A DNA stretch of 64,000 bases from Effrenium voratum. Taxonomy: Eukaryota; Sar; Dinophyceae; Suessiales; Symbiodiniaceae. The notes under the pieces are model-generated. The model saw nothing but the letters and a program-made list of their open reading frames with translations, searched no databases and was not told where the DNA came from. The stretch spans positions 247,501 to 311,500 of the forward strand of contig CAUJNA010001502.1 of assembly GCA_963377175.1 (NCBI GenBank). Direction: 5' to 3'. Positions 36,501-49,700 of this stretch are shown one piece after another (position 1 is the stretch's first letter; each line of letters begins with the position of its first letter). The position numbers were made by a program, and so were the translations under genes.

Positions 36501-39500
36501 ACCAACTCATCCATCTCTGCTTCTGTCATGCCATCCGCGAAGTCCTGCAAGCCTTTGCCACCTAGCTCAACGTGGTGCGAGCGTCGCCTGTGGCTCGGCC
36601 ACTGTTGGTCAGAGTGGCCCGCGAGGAGCCATCGTTTCAGGCGTAGAAGGAGTCAGTGTGCTGCTGCGGCTTCTTGCAAGACAGCGTGTTCCCTTGATCG
36701 CAATGCTGTCCGCAAATGGCTCCCCACCCACTCTGGCCCGCGGCCGGGACGATCGGCGCGATCTGAAATGGACCCCAAGGAATGGCTCTGGATTGCAGCT
36801 TGCGCTTCACAGGCGGAGCAGGCCCACTGGAAGCAGCAGCGGCAGACCCTGGTCCTGCGGACGAACTAGCCGACCCTGGTCCTGCGGACGAGCTGGCAGG
36901 ATGGATTCGCCTCGACTTCCTCCGCTTCCGAGGCCGAATCTGAGCCCCAGCCTTCCGAAAAGGAAAGGTCGTCGTCGCCTTGCAAGGCCGGCGGCCGCTG
37001 GCCTCTCCCTCTGCGTCTGCCTTGGCCTCTCTTCTGTCGCTTTGCGGCAACGACCAGCCCTTGGGCGCCATACGCATCGCTCACCAAGACAGAACTCATC
37101 TGCTGCACCTGCGCGTCTGTGCTCGTGGTGCCGAAGGCATCTGCCTTGTTCAAGATGACTCTGCGAGCGTCAGCCGGGGCCAGCGAGTGCATCCAGTCCG
37201 CAAAGCCAGTGTTCCGCGAACGTCTCTGGAGCAAGAACTCCAAGGCTGCGTTGCCAGACAACACGGCCTGCGCCCCGGTGCCAGAAACGCCCGCGGCCTG
37301 CGGCCCTGTGTCAGCCATGCTGGCCACGCGCGGCCAGCGGCCCTTCCTTCTCAGCCACAGGACCTCCCTTCTCGCTGGCCAGCGGCCCGGCGCTAGCCCG
37401 GCCCGCCTCGGCCTGCGGCCCTCCCTTCTCGCAGGGCTGCTCAACTTCGCCAACACTTAGATCTGCGCTGTCGGCCATTGCAACACAGAAAGGGCGCTGT
37501 CAAAAGACTGCGAGCAGAAAAAGCTACGACACGCATGCTTGCATCCAAACACTGGCCCCAAAAAACAAAAAAAGCCAAACGCCGACAAGAACCCGGCAAA
37601 GACACCCGTCTAAAAGGTTACGTCGCACAAACCTGCATGCATAGACTAAACACAACAAAAACTGAACACTCTTGGCTGTAACCCAACCACGCATGCCAAA
37701 GGTAGTCCTGACCACGGGCCGCTGAAGAAATCCAGGAGCTGCGCTCGGCCGGCAGGGAGCTCGACTTGTGCCTCGCCAGCGGCGGCCGCGTCAGCTGCAC
37801 TGTCATCATCTTTCTTGGCAGCAGCGTCAAACATTGCTGCCATTTTTAAAAACCTCCTGGTCAGCGACCTTGCTTCGGCCCACTCCGCCTGAACGCCAAC
37901 GGGCTCGGACTCCAAGAAAACCAAGTCCCGCTCCAGCGCAGCGCGCGTTCGCCGCCGTAGGGCTTGCACCGCGTGCCGGGAGTTCAGCACTCGTGAAACA
38001 CAAAAACAACCAGACAAATTCCCCAGCAAGTGCGTTAGTTGTTCTACCACGTTCCCGTTCCTGTGCTGCGCACATAAAGTGGGCAGGAATAAGTGGTCGG
38101 CTGGAAGGGTGCTGTCGAAATGCTTAAGCATTTTGATGTTTGTTGAATGGGAATCGCACGTAGTTAGCGTACAAGTGTGCTCGGCTGCCACGTTGCGTGG
38201 CCCGAGACCTCCTGGATGCTCCGACAATGTTTTCCACATTGTGGCGCTATTCATTGGTGCCAAGATCTGCGGAGGTCGGACAACATGCTCGTCCCTGATA
38301 GTGGGTTGGCCGCCCGCCACGCTGGGAGGAGAGGCCATGGCCCACTGCGCATGTGAGCACAACACTGAGCAGCTGTTTGCCGGGTCTGTGCCGACCTTCA
38401 ACGCAAAGCTAGACTCGTCAAACATCAAGCTTCTGATGAAAAACTTCAAAGGGCGGGCCAACGAGTCTGCTGCGACCTTCTCACAGCTTTGTTCTTGAAA
38501 CCTGCAAGCCGCCGACGCGCAAGCAAACCGAGCATTTCGCGAATGGCTCGCAGACGCGCCCTCCACCTCGCTCGCTACCTGTCTGCAGGTCGCTCTCTCG
38601 TGCCCGAACCCAGCCCTAAGAACAGCTTCGGGCGTCCAGGTCTTCCATTTCCCTTTGCCTGTGGCAACCTTTCTGCTGAGCTCTGCATCTGGTAGCTGGT
38701 GATCCTGCGTGCGCGCCTGCCCTGTCTTGTTGAAGTGCTCGCTCTGCAAGACAAGCTGCCCTTTCTTGACCGCAAAGAGCGCCCCAGCCCGGCGGGCCTG
38801 CAGATTCGCCCTTTGATTGCGTTGCCTCAGGCCTCTTCCTAATGGCTGGCGCCGGGCTTGACCCCGGCCGCGCCGGCGCTCCCTCTCTGCGCCTTCACCG
38901 CGGCCTTCATTGCCCTGCGCGTCATATGCGTTGGCAAGCTCTAAAACCTGATCCAGCCCCAGGGCAGCCATTGAGCCAAAGGGCAGGCTGCGATGAAAAT
39001 GCTTACCAAAGAGCTTCAATGTAACTCCTTCAGTATCTCGCCAAGCAAATGTTTCCAAGATATTGCTTCTGGGTTAAGTGACCGGTGATGTCAACAACCA
39101 TTTCATTTGACTAACTTGCTGCCAAAGAAAAGAAGAAATATTTCATCATGCCCAAAAAGTTGTTTTGGAAACTTTCTCATTATTTGTGAAACTTGTTTTA
39201 ATTGAAAAAGATGTTTCAAAAACTTGTTTAGAAACAGTCATTCTATCAAAAGAATATCCAACATAAATATGATTGTTTCAAAAGAACATTGTTGATTTTG
39301 AAAGTTGTTTGTCGCACCCCTGCGTGTGGACTACCGCACAGGCCTTTTTAAAAACGCCTAAGTCATATGCCTGGCCCGTCGTTTTTCAGGACTTGGACCC
39401 CCGAACATGGCTTTGGTGTTCATGTTTGGCTTCCCCTTACAACCACAACAAAAGGGCTAGCCCCCCAAAAAGACGGACCCAGATTCTGAGTATCAAAACC

Positions 39501-42500
39501 GCGGAACCTCCCTCATGTGGCTTCCTTTGGCTTGCCAAAACCCCCCAAAAAAAAAACAAGGAACATCTAGAAAAGGACAAAACCATATTCCAAAGTGGGG
39601 TCAACAAGCAATGGCCTGTGCGCCATTTTCGTGATGGTATGCTTTCAAGGTCAAAAGGAGAAACTCGGGCCACAACCTTTGCAACACAGCTTTCCCTTGA
39701 GCGTGCCCCAATATGCGACAACATGGTTTTTGGCCCAAACAGTAAAATAAGGGGAGACCTTTTGAGGGTCCGTGACATTCGCAGACCCGCTCCAAAGCCG
39801 GCCTTCTGCGCCACACTGGCCGTGAGGGACGCAATCTCCTCGAGAGACGCTTCAAAGCAAGGCTCACTTTAACTCATGGAAACGTCTTTACCCACAATTT
39901 GGCCGTGTCCCAGCCCCAAATTGCCCCCATGTGTCCGAAAAACGACACCGTCCGGCCCCCGTTTGTGCCCACAATCTTGCTACCCACTCGCCCCCCTTCA
40001 AGCAAAGCCTCTTCGAGGCCAGCGTTCGCGAAAAGCATGCCCCCCCAAAAAACGGAACAAAACAGACATGGTATAAGCCGACAACGCAAATGCATGTGCC
40101 TCATGTGCCCGCCAATCATGAACATCTCCCTGTAACATGAACGGCCAGGCAAAGAACATCACGAAGCAAGATCAGATACATTTCCCTCCCTCCAATTCAC
40201 ATGGGGTTTCTGCGTTGTTGTTTTTTTTAATTCTCGGAGGGCCAATCGGATTGGACCGGGTCGTTCCCGTTGAGCGGGTCCGTGGTACTCCGCGTCTCAC
40301 GCTGGCAGCGACTCCTGCTGGAGGCTTCGGTTCTTCAGCTCTGTGGCATGGAACTGCTTGGTGCAATAGGCCTCTGGCGACAAAAAAAAACATCGAGAAC
40401 CAACATCTCAGATGTATCCAGTGGATTTCCGTGGGGATTGAAAAGGGGACTTTGCAGAAATTGTTTCACCCTTCCCCACAAAAATGAAGAAAAGGGCAGC
40501 ACTTTGCAACTGGGACATGGAAGTTCGACCTGCTCCGCCGTAGTTTGAAAGTTGGACACATGTGGAATTTGCTCTTCAACTTGGATGAAGTGGAAAAGAG
40601 CAAAGAGTTGTATGAGCTGAAAAGCTGGCGTTTGGCATCTGGCCAGTGGATGTTTTAAATACCCGGTTTCGATGACGGTAGTAATCAAATACTGCGGCCA
40701 ATGGGTGTCCCTTTATAAGCCATGCACAGCGAAATGCACATGATCCGTCTCTCTCTCTATGATTATTGGCATTGGCATACAGCAAAGGTGCGCGTTTTGA
40801 AAAGAAAAAAACCTGAAAGAAGAATTGAATCCCCAAGTAAAGGACCTACATCCTGGCTATCTGTATTTTTTTAAGTGAATGAGGAATTAAACCAATCTAA
40901 ACCAGTTGGAATCCATTTATTTCTAATCAAACTAGCTTAAACAAGGACACCTATGTAGAGTAATTGCTGAAGAGTATGCAACCAGGCGAATTCCAGACCC
41001 CCCCTCTGCGGTAGGTAAACTCCCCCCGCCCAGCTACAAGCCTCTTATCATGACTAGTTCGCAGGAGGCGGTCCCTGCGAAAACCCAATGGTTTCCAGGG
41101 CGGCCCTACGGTTCCCTCAAAAACGTTTCCAACCGCTGGTTTACAGTCATGCAGAAAGCTATCGTGCGGGTACCCGCCCGAACGTGTTTTCACGATTTCC
41201 ATGCCGCCGGCATAGATCCGGCTACCAACCCTGTAACGCGACCCGTTGAGCAAGTGTGAACCGGTTGAACATGCTTCACTGCAATTTGTCCATGCAAGTT
41301 GGTATTTCCTTTGCAAGTCGAATTGACCTGCTTCGCTGTGACTGGTTGATGTGCAGTCGTTGTTCTGCTGTTTTCGTATGCATCGGATTTGGACGTGCGG
41401 AGTTTGTAGACTGCGTATGCCCTTGTGTTTGTGATGGCTGTTGACATGGATCTTGCACAGCCTTAGGCCAACAAAGTCTTCAAGCATGTTTCGAAGCAGC
41501 TGCATCACATCAGCAGTCAGGGCTCCCAGCTTGTGCTTAGCATGTTCGGCATTGTGTTTACCCGTTGGAGAACCCTTTCAGTCCACTTGAGTATTTCCGT
41601 GAACGTGAATGCTCCTATTTTGGAATTGGTACTTACCCTTGTCGGAAAACCCTTTTGGTCCACTGAGTGCTCCCGTGAACGTGAATGTGTTGGTACTGTT
41701 GTTTACCTTTGGAGAACCCTTTCAGTCAGTCCACTAAGTGTTTCCGTGAACGTAAATGTTAACATTTCGCCATTCGTGCTTACCCTTCGGCAAAACCTTT
41801 TAGTCGCTTCCCATGGTTTGCCGGGGGTGACGAGGGCTAGCTGGGGGTGTATCTAGGGGCAACGAACCACTTCGCCCCCGCATCTGGCATATACAAAAAG
41901 AACATGTTGTCAGATTCTTCTGGTTCAAATAGTTGGTAAGCCAACAAATACTATTGCAGAAGACCTAGCTCAAAGGAACATCTACGAACCCTTCTCTCGA
42001 GGTGGGTCAAGGGAACTGGCCTTCTTGCCCGCGTCATCTTGCTGCTCCGCCTTCAGAAGATCCACCATGCCTCGGGAGTTCTTCGAAACCAACCCCGGTT
42101 GCAACCCGAGGACTTGGAAGCCTTTTGGGGGGTGACATTTTTTGGGAAGACACCGAATGGTTACCCAGTGATTCCACGTCCCTGGCAGGCGGAAGGGAAC
42201 CACCCTTTAATTTACCAACAAAAACAAAAGGAAGTGATTGGCTTCTAGTGGCTTGCCCGGGGTGCACTGGCAAAGGCAAAACAAGCGCCGCTGCACAACT
42301 GGGCTGCAATGACTGCATTTCCCCCAACAGCAGCAATGCGGTGTGAGACATATCCTAGGTTTGGACTCACCATGGGGCGGGTGGGGCTATTAAACGTTAC
42401 TGCTTGGGTCCTTTTAGGTCTTCCAGTAGAGAGGTTAGAATAAGGGTACCCTTTTTTCTGCAATCTATTTTAGTAGGGGAACCCTCCCCCCAAAAAGGGG

Positions 42501-45500
42501 TAAAAGGGAACGACTGGGGGACCTAGCTAAAACCAAACCAACGCTCCAATGCCGCACGCGCGCCGTCGATCTTCTCCACGATCTTCCCGAAGTCCACCCG
42601 CTTGCCTCAGCCGCAGCAGCAGAAATTGAAGCAGGGAAGCGGTCGACCCCCAGCTTACGGCGAGAAGAGGTGCTCGAAAGTGCCAAAAGTACCGAGGGCT
42701 TGTGACACTATGATGTCCAGTGGGGCATTTGCAACCCAAAACCACGGCTGTTAAGTTCATTTCTCCGCTGAGCTGGGGCCGTGAAGATCCCCGGCAAGTC
42801 CGGAGGAAAAGTCCGGAGAACACACCCCATCTGGGCTGTCCGTTTTTTGAGATCCCCAGCGAAAAGTGACGAACTCTTGGCGATTTACGGAAACCCACCC
42901 ACTAAACCAACACAAAGCCAACTAAACATCATGAAGGGGAATGGACACCCAACCACTACACCAACTAAAAACCAACTAAAAAGCCTAAGTCTAAGTTCTA
43001 AACCCTAAAAACCTTACCCCAAAAAACGATTCGCTGGGAAGCAGCTGAGTCGCCGCTGAGTGCCAGCGCCAGAAAGTTCAGCTCAGGTGCCCGCGCCGAG
43101 TCCTGAGCGGTGGCTGCAACGCCAAAGAAACCACCGAAGATCTGAGGTCTTTGTTCTTGTTTCTTTAAGTTGTTTTGTTTCAGAAGTTCTTTGCTTCAGA
43201 AGTTATGTTGTTTCAGAAGTCCTTTTGTTTCGTTTTTGTTGTGTTCTCTTTTTCTTTTTTATGTGATTTTTTTTTTTGGGGGGGGGAGGGGGCTGGTTCC
43301 CTTGGAAGAGCATGTGGAGGAAACAAACCCAACCAAGGAGTCTTTCCACCCCCCTTCAACTACTCTTTCCTGGAGAAACTGGGGTATGTAACCCGTGCAG
43401 GTTACCCTCCCTCCAACAATCATGGAATCTGATGATCGGATGGCTCTGGAAGACTACTTTCCTTTTGGGGAAGCCCCCTGTCCACACTCTGTCCACTTCC
43501 ATTGTTACACCGCTTGTTGGAAACGGGGCACATGATGGTTTCACAGGTGACTGAAGAATTCGGACAGAAGGGGCTAGCCGAAAGGACCAAATCGTAGTCT
43601 CGGAATTGGAACTCATTCATCCATTTGCTCAAGTCCCCTGGAAACAACAAAAAATATGTCCAGTAGTGATAGATTCCCTTTAAAACCATCAGGGGAAAAA
43701 ATATATATATATATATATATTTTTCGAACTTTCACGGTGCTCTTCAAGGCCTTTCCGGCGACTGACCCTTCACCCAAAGGGGGGGGTTCCAGTGAAAGCA
43801 CCAAACGATTGTCGGAACCTTTGACGGACATTTGACCCCTGCACTCGAAATCGTCTTCTTTGGGAAACCACCCACGGTTCCTCGCGATTTTGTCGCATTC
43901 CAAGGAAGACAGCATGCCAGCAAAGACTGGCGGCTACAGTAGACTTCTGCCATCGCACGGCTCGCCAACCAAACAAGCCGTGCCGCTCACCTGCCAACGG
44001 CCGGCTGGACTGCAGCAGTTGGCTTTCCAGAGGAAGCTTGGTTGAAATCTGGGGTCTATGCGAAAAGGAAAAAATACATGTTCTCAAATGGGTGAACCTC
44101 CCCAACAATTACGAGTTTGTATTTTGGGCTTCTCGCTGAACGAAACTGAAAAGGGTGCCCTTAAGACACACACACACAGATCTATAGTTCATCTATAAAC
44201 AAAATGATACAAAGGCACACACACACTTCTTTTGCCAATCCTAAAATACGACAAACAAACACCTTGTGCCAGGCGCCGGGGAAAGGGATTGACCCCTTTG
44301 CCCTTGGAACTGGGCGCCTTCATGAGGCAAGGGGGGTAAGTCAACAGGTTGCTGAGGCTCAAACTCCAAGCGAGGCACAAACCCAGTCAAAAACGCCCAG
44401 CATCGCGACCCTCCGAACCCCCGGTGTCCAAGGAAGATCTTCATTTGGCGCTAAGTTTGGGTCTTGTGTGTCTTGCTTTGGGGTCAGAATCCTATGAGGC
44501 AACTGCAAGAACGCCAAGCCGCATTCACCTTTGCGCGGCTGAGCAGCGTCAGAACGCGCTCCCTCAATGAATCCTGCAGGCCGCGAAAACCGGGAAACAG
44601 GATGATGCATCAGCGCCGGTGTGGAACAAACGTGGCTCCTCCAAAACCATTACTGTGTGCTTGCTCAAGTGACGATCGCGCACAGTACAACTCGAACTAG
44701 GGTTGAACCTGTTGCCCTTCTTGAATGATGAGAGACCTACGAGTCAAAGTGGATGTTCAGCATGGAGAGGTATCCAATCCTAGTGTTATCAAGCTTGGCA
44801 GCCCAACCCGGCCCAGCCACATCCTCAAGGCTTGGATCTCATCACCGAAACTGACACGCAAACCACGATTCAAGATGCACGTATATGTCAACTCGCTTTG
44901 TGTTAAGTCGAGCAAGCACGTCTTGACTGCTGACTCACCCTCCTTCCGCCAGCCAAAGGAACATTTTGGGGAACTATCAGCAACAAACTTGAGTTGGAAC
45001 CACACATGAAAGGAAAAGCCCCACTGGAGGGCTTACCAACCTGAGCACCATGGACCCTCAGCAATGGGCCCCACTTGGAATGAGGGGTTCATAGAGCCCC
45101 CGCAAAAGCATAGCAAGGTCTCCCTCCAGAACAAAGCCACGGCAGATCAGGAATACATTCTTCACTGTTGGAGGAAAACACGCCCTGTTCATCTGCACAG
45201 TTTGATTAATTCTCGTTTCCAAACTGGAGATGAAAGAACCCCTCGGTAAGTGGGTTGATTTCTCAGGTGCTTCGACACCCACCAATGACACACAAGCGAG
45301 TTTCGGCTCGGCGCTTCAGGCCCCATAGACCCCGCACATGCGTCCTTGAAAGGAGGACACCAGCTCGGTTTGCAGAGTCTTCTGTTTTCGTCCAGGCCCT
45401 CCAGTAGAGAGGATAGAATAAGGATACCAACTTTTTTTTCTGTGTAGTCTATTTTAGTAGGGGAACCCTCCCTCCCAAAAAAGGGTAAAAGGGCACTACT

Positions 45501-46690
45501 GGTGGACCTAGTCATTTTGGAGGAGACCCCTTCAATTGCCAGAGGGAGTCGTGGCGGAAACAAACCCACTCGAGCCACTCGCCTTGTTGGCCGCCACCTG
45601 AATGAGGCTGGCAGAGCGGCCGCGGAAGAGGTCGTGGGACTCGTCGGTGTCCAGGATCTTGACGGTCTCCTAACTCAGAAGCGATTGCCTGTGGGGGCCG
45701 TGACTTGGGCGATAGAGGATCACCTTCTTTGAGGCACCCCGCGAACAGGCCCCTTTGAGAATGCTGAATTAGGTGTATTATACAAATATGTGGTCACCCC
45801 CCCCAAGATCCACAGTTTACCTCTTGAAAGCAAAAAACACTGGAAAAACACAGATAAAATGCTGAATGGGCCAAACAAGTCCAAGGACTTGTTGTTTACC
45901 ACCAAACTGGAAGCCCAAAAAGTGGGAGTGAGGAAGCTCACCAAGTGGGATGGGAAACAAAGGCCCCTGACTCTCGTTGCTTGATTCTACCCCTTGTGGA
46001 TGTCCATTGGACAAAAATGGCAGCCGTCTTTGGTTGGTTGGTTGGTTGGTTGGTTGGTTGGTTGGTTGGTTGGTTGGTTGGTTGGTTGGTTGGTTGGTTG
46101 GTTTGTTGGTGGGTGTTCAAGGAGAACTGGTGCTCCAGAAAAGTGCCACTGGGCAACTGGGCGCAGAATGAATCAACCTGTGGCTGATTTGATTGGGGGA
46201 GTGTACCATTAAAACGGGATTTATGGAAAGACCTTTCCATTTTATCCACCAGGCGTATTCCTGGAGGGCGCTACCTTTTGACGAAGCAACCCTCTTTCGC
46301 CACGAAATGAATCGTGAACTCACCCGTTATAGTTTCAAGAAACAAATCCGAACTCATGCGCCATGCAAACAAAAACAAAAAGCAAAACGCCCGGCGACTC
46401 GATTCGATCGGATGACACGGTTTACATCAAAATCGCCAAATCCCGTCGATTCAATTCGATTGGGAGGGACTTGATGGGATCCGATGGACTCCTGGAGCGC
46501 CAGCAGCTCGGTGCTGCGGGCCTTCTGCCGGCCTTCCCAGGCAGACGCCTTCTCAGCGCAGCTGTGCTTTAACTCAGCCAGCATCTTCTTGTCCTCGCGA
46601 TGGAGTTGGGGGGGGTGGCTGGGGTGGAGAGGGCTCTCTTTTCTACCAAATTTGGTTCTCATTCTATGTTTCTCTTTCTCTGTTTCTCAG

Positions 46691-46723
<33 letters not shown>

Positions 46724-49700
46724 ATCTCTGTATTTCTATGCTGCAGCTTCCAATTTACAGCACTGTTGGCCCTAGCCAGCGACGATGCGCCGGCAATGTC
46801 GTCACTTGCTTGGAGCAGTGGCCCTTGAGTGCGTCTTGGTTTAGTGAATCTGGGTGTGCTACTTGCATTTTGGGGACACCATTGAACCAGAAGGACAGGT
46901 GCGAATGAAAACAGCGACCGTACCGAGTTCAAACGACACGACGTCCACATCCTTCGCTTCCCACCGCTCCTTTGGGGCATGGGATTTGTTGCAACTCCCG
47001 CAAAACAAAATCAGCTGAGGCACTTTGCACACAGGGCCTAGCAAGGAGTTTGTTGCCGTTAGATTTGTTGGGTTACACCCCCGTTTCGGCTGCTTCGCAA
47101 GTACTCGCCCCACCATCCCCCTACCTTCATTAGCGGAAGGAGTTGTCGATTCCATTTTTCCAGTCTTCCCACAAAAAGTGAAATTCAACATGGAGATCTG
47201 CAGGTCATTTCGCCCCCTCTCCCCCCGACTTCCTTAAGCTGGGTATGCCCTGGGTCAAGCATTACCCCTTTTGCGCCAGGGAGGTTCTTTTGACCCTGCT
47301 GTTGGAACCAGCTTGGCGGACCAAGAGGAAACTTAGACCTGGCCATAGATTTGCTCAAGGCAGTCCATGTTTAGCTTCTCGCTTGGTGATTTGGCTTGGT
47401 GGTTTGGACGTTAGGTACCCCTTCCCCATTTGGTTTCAAAAGGAACTGGGGTTCAAATCCTGAGTGAAGATTATCTAATCATCCAAACAAGGGAATGAGT
47501 TGGAATGACCCCTGTACACCATCCATTTCCCATTTCCTATGGCTTCCTTTCAGCGAATCCCTCTCAGACCTCAAAAAGCCCCAGTTCGCTCCTCCTCGAG
47601 GGACTGGCCGGCGCCCGCCATGGACCGCTCCATCTCCACGATCTCCACCTTCAGCTCCCCCACGCGCCGCATCTTCCTAGACGTCGAATCAGATTCGGCG
47701 AGGGCGCCCGCCATTTGGCCCAGAAACTACGGGGACCCTTCTCCTTGGATTGCTTTTAAGGGCCGGGGCCCCCAGAAAACCAGGGCCCAAAAAGAACAGG
47801 TACCCGTTTTTGACCACCCAGCTAAGAGCCGGAAGCTCCAAAAGGTCGCTGCAAACGGACCCAAGTCTGCCAGATTTCTGGGCTAAACGCGGGGGGCGGT
47901 TCATGCCGAGGTTCTTCGTTTGATCTAGCACGTTTTTTTGTTTGTTTCCTCGTGAAAAGCGGGTTGCTTTTTCGTTTCTGGGGGAATCCACCCCTGGATT
48001 TGGGTCATCCACGGCTTTTGAACCTCCAAGGGGGCCGAAACGTCCGAACTTTTCATAGGGCCGAACATTTGCCTAGGCCGGAATTAGCGCAGCCTAAATC
48101 GGTGTTCCTTCGGTTCTCCTATCCCAAAATGTATGTTCTCCACAGCAAAGCTCGCGGCAGATTAACCAAACCCACATGACCCACCAAACCCATAAATCGC
48201 AGTACATCACAGGGCTCCGGCGGACCAGGCTTGGTAACCCCTGACTGGGCCGAAGAAACACGTTGCGAGGCCTTACGTTTTGTGTAAGGCCGGGGTGGGG
48301 TGCCCGGGGGAGGTGTGTTGGGCTATCATGGTCACCTGGCTATCTGTGTCAGAAAAATGCCGGACCGAAGGAGAGCCGTACCCCCCAAGTGCCAAGGAGG
48401 GACGTTGCCCAAAGGCGCCTCTTTTCAGGGCTGCCAAATGAGACATATACCGGGCCCGCACTCGAATTCAAAGCATCAAATCACAGGCGGGTAATATTAC
48501 CATCAGCATCTACCTATCGGGAATTTCACCCAAATTGGGCCCCACGGCCAGTCTTTTCATGGGGCTTGAGCCCTGGGGGCTCAGCTTTGAGCCGTAGAAA
48601 CCCACCCACCCCCAAAAACAAAAACAAAAAGGAGCGCGCGCTTCGAGGTCTGGGACTCGCAAAGTTTGGTCCCGCGTTTTTGCTTTTTGGTTTCTCCGCT
48701 TATTTTAGGTCCTCTCCAGCTGCTCCAGAAGGCTTGAGATCTCCGTCTTCTTGGAGGCCTGCCGATCCGCCGAACGAAAGAAAAAAAACGGGGGGGCGAG
48801 GAGTGCCCTGTTAGCTTGGGGTGGCTTTGAAGGGAAAATCCCCGCCTCATTTTCTGGGATTTGGGGGGGGGGGGGGGGGGGACGTTTGATACTTTTGGTG
48901 GCAACAAGCATATGTTTGAAACAAAGTCCCTATGTGAAAAACCCACTCACCCCATGAAGGGTCTTTCTGATGCGTGATGGCGGCCCTTCTCATCAGCTCC
49001 TGTTTTTTGGGGTTCGGGCAAGCATCGGAAGCCTCTACCACGAGAAACCCACAATTTTGAAAGTGCTGCCATATTTTGTGACAAACTCGTTTCGGGGAAA
49101 GAACGGTGCCCTTCTTTTGTAAACACTCCTGTTTCGACTAGGGGTACCCCTCGCAGTATCATAGGATCAACAGCCCCCCTGGCTTTCGGTCTGAACAGGC
49201 TCATGTGTTTGGGAGGGATCTTGGCGTGGGGGTAGGAAAAGGGGGTTTTGAATCCCTGCATCAAATGGATGAAACCCTACTCACTTCCTGAGTGGATTGG
49301 CCAAACCAAATCTCCAAACCTTTGATTCACTAACATGGTCCAAGCCCAAAAAGTCACCTCCAGTCCAGGAAAACTTGCTGGTGAGTAGGGAATGACAAGT
49401 TGCACCTGAAGGAGATTGCCTTAAAAGGGAGCCATATAGGGGAATTCGTTTTTCTGGGGGTCATTCCAATTTTCTCATTCCCAGCTAGAACACCGGGGAA
49501 GTGAGGTGAGGTCTCGCCTCCAGCTCACCAAAGTTCTCCACAGCATCCGCCTCCACCTGCACGGAACGCCCGGCAGAGAACCCAAGTCCCTGTCTGAGGC
49601 TGTTTCTTCAAGCCTTGAGGGGGGTCCTTCCTACAAACCCCAAAGAGTCCGTCTTGACTTGTTGCCCAAAACCCCCCAAAAAGAACATGCCCGGTACGTT

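Larger units (their letters stand above)
32880..39361 (-). mobile_element. 6482-bp DNA transposon carrying a cytosine methyltransferase relic
   Basis: Bounded by an 8-bp direct repeat GTCATATG and imperfect terminal inverted repeats: left TTGGGTGTTTTTAGAAGGCC, right (read inward) TTAGGCGTTTTTAAAAAGGC. Similarity continues through CTGTG. Sub-terminal AT-rich regions share the inverted 16-mer AAAACTTGTTTAGAAA. All coding relics read minus: a transposase-like ORF (39058-37646), a degraded ORF (37478-36485), a cysteine-cluster ORF (35676-34813) and a C5-methyltransferase fragment (34801-33458). An 8-bp duplication together with a CxxH motif in a DDE-type ORF fits the hAT-like/CxxH group of cut-and-paste elements, but the termini are not the usual CAGGG of hAT, so the superfamily is open. 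It sits in the intron between exons 15 and 16 of the coiled-coil gene and does not touch coding sequence. Confidence 0.8.

Noticed and set aside
37720..37760. LLDFFSG near the end of the transposase ORF resembling methyltransferase motif I
   Set aside because: Lacks the following glycines and any PCQ or ENV motif nearby; probably coincidence, though it lies upstream of the methyltransferase on the same strand.
43890..43960. Minus-strand GC-rich piece considered as an exon between exons 12 and 13
   Set aside because: Exon 12 and exon 13 already join in phase, and the piece lacks the acceptor pattern.
46010..46190. Leu/Val/Gly/Trp repeat frames
   Set aside because: TTGG microsatellite translated in three frames.
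47385..47465. GGGTTCAAATCC near 47.45 kb as a tRNA or SINE B box (similar at 24.28 and 50.18 kb)
   Set aside because: No matching A box at the right distance and no cloverleaf found by eye.
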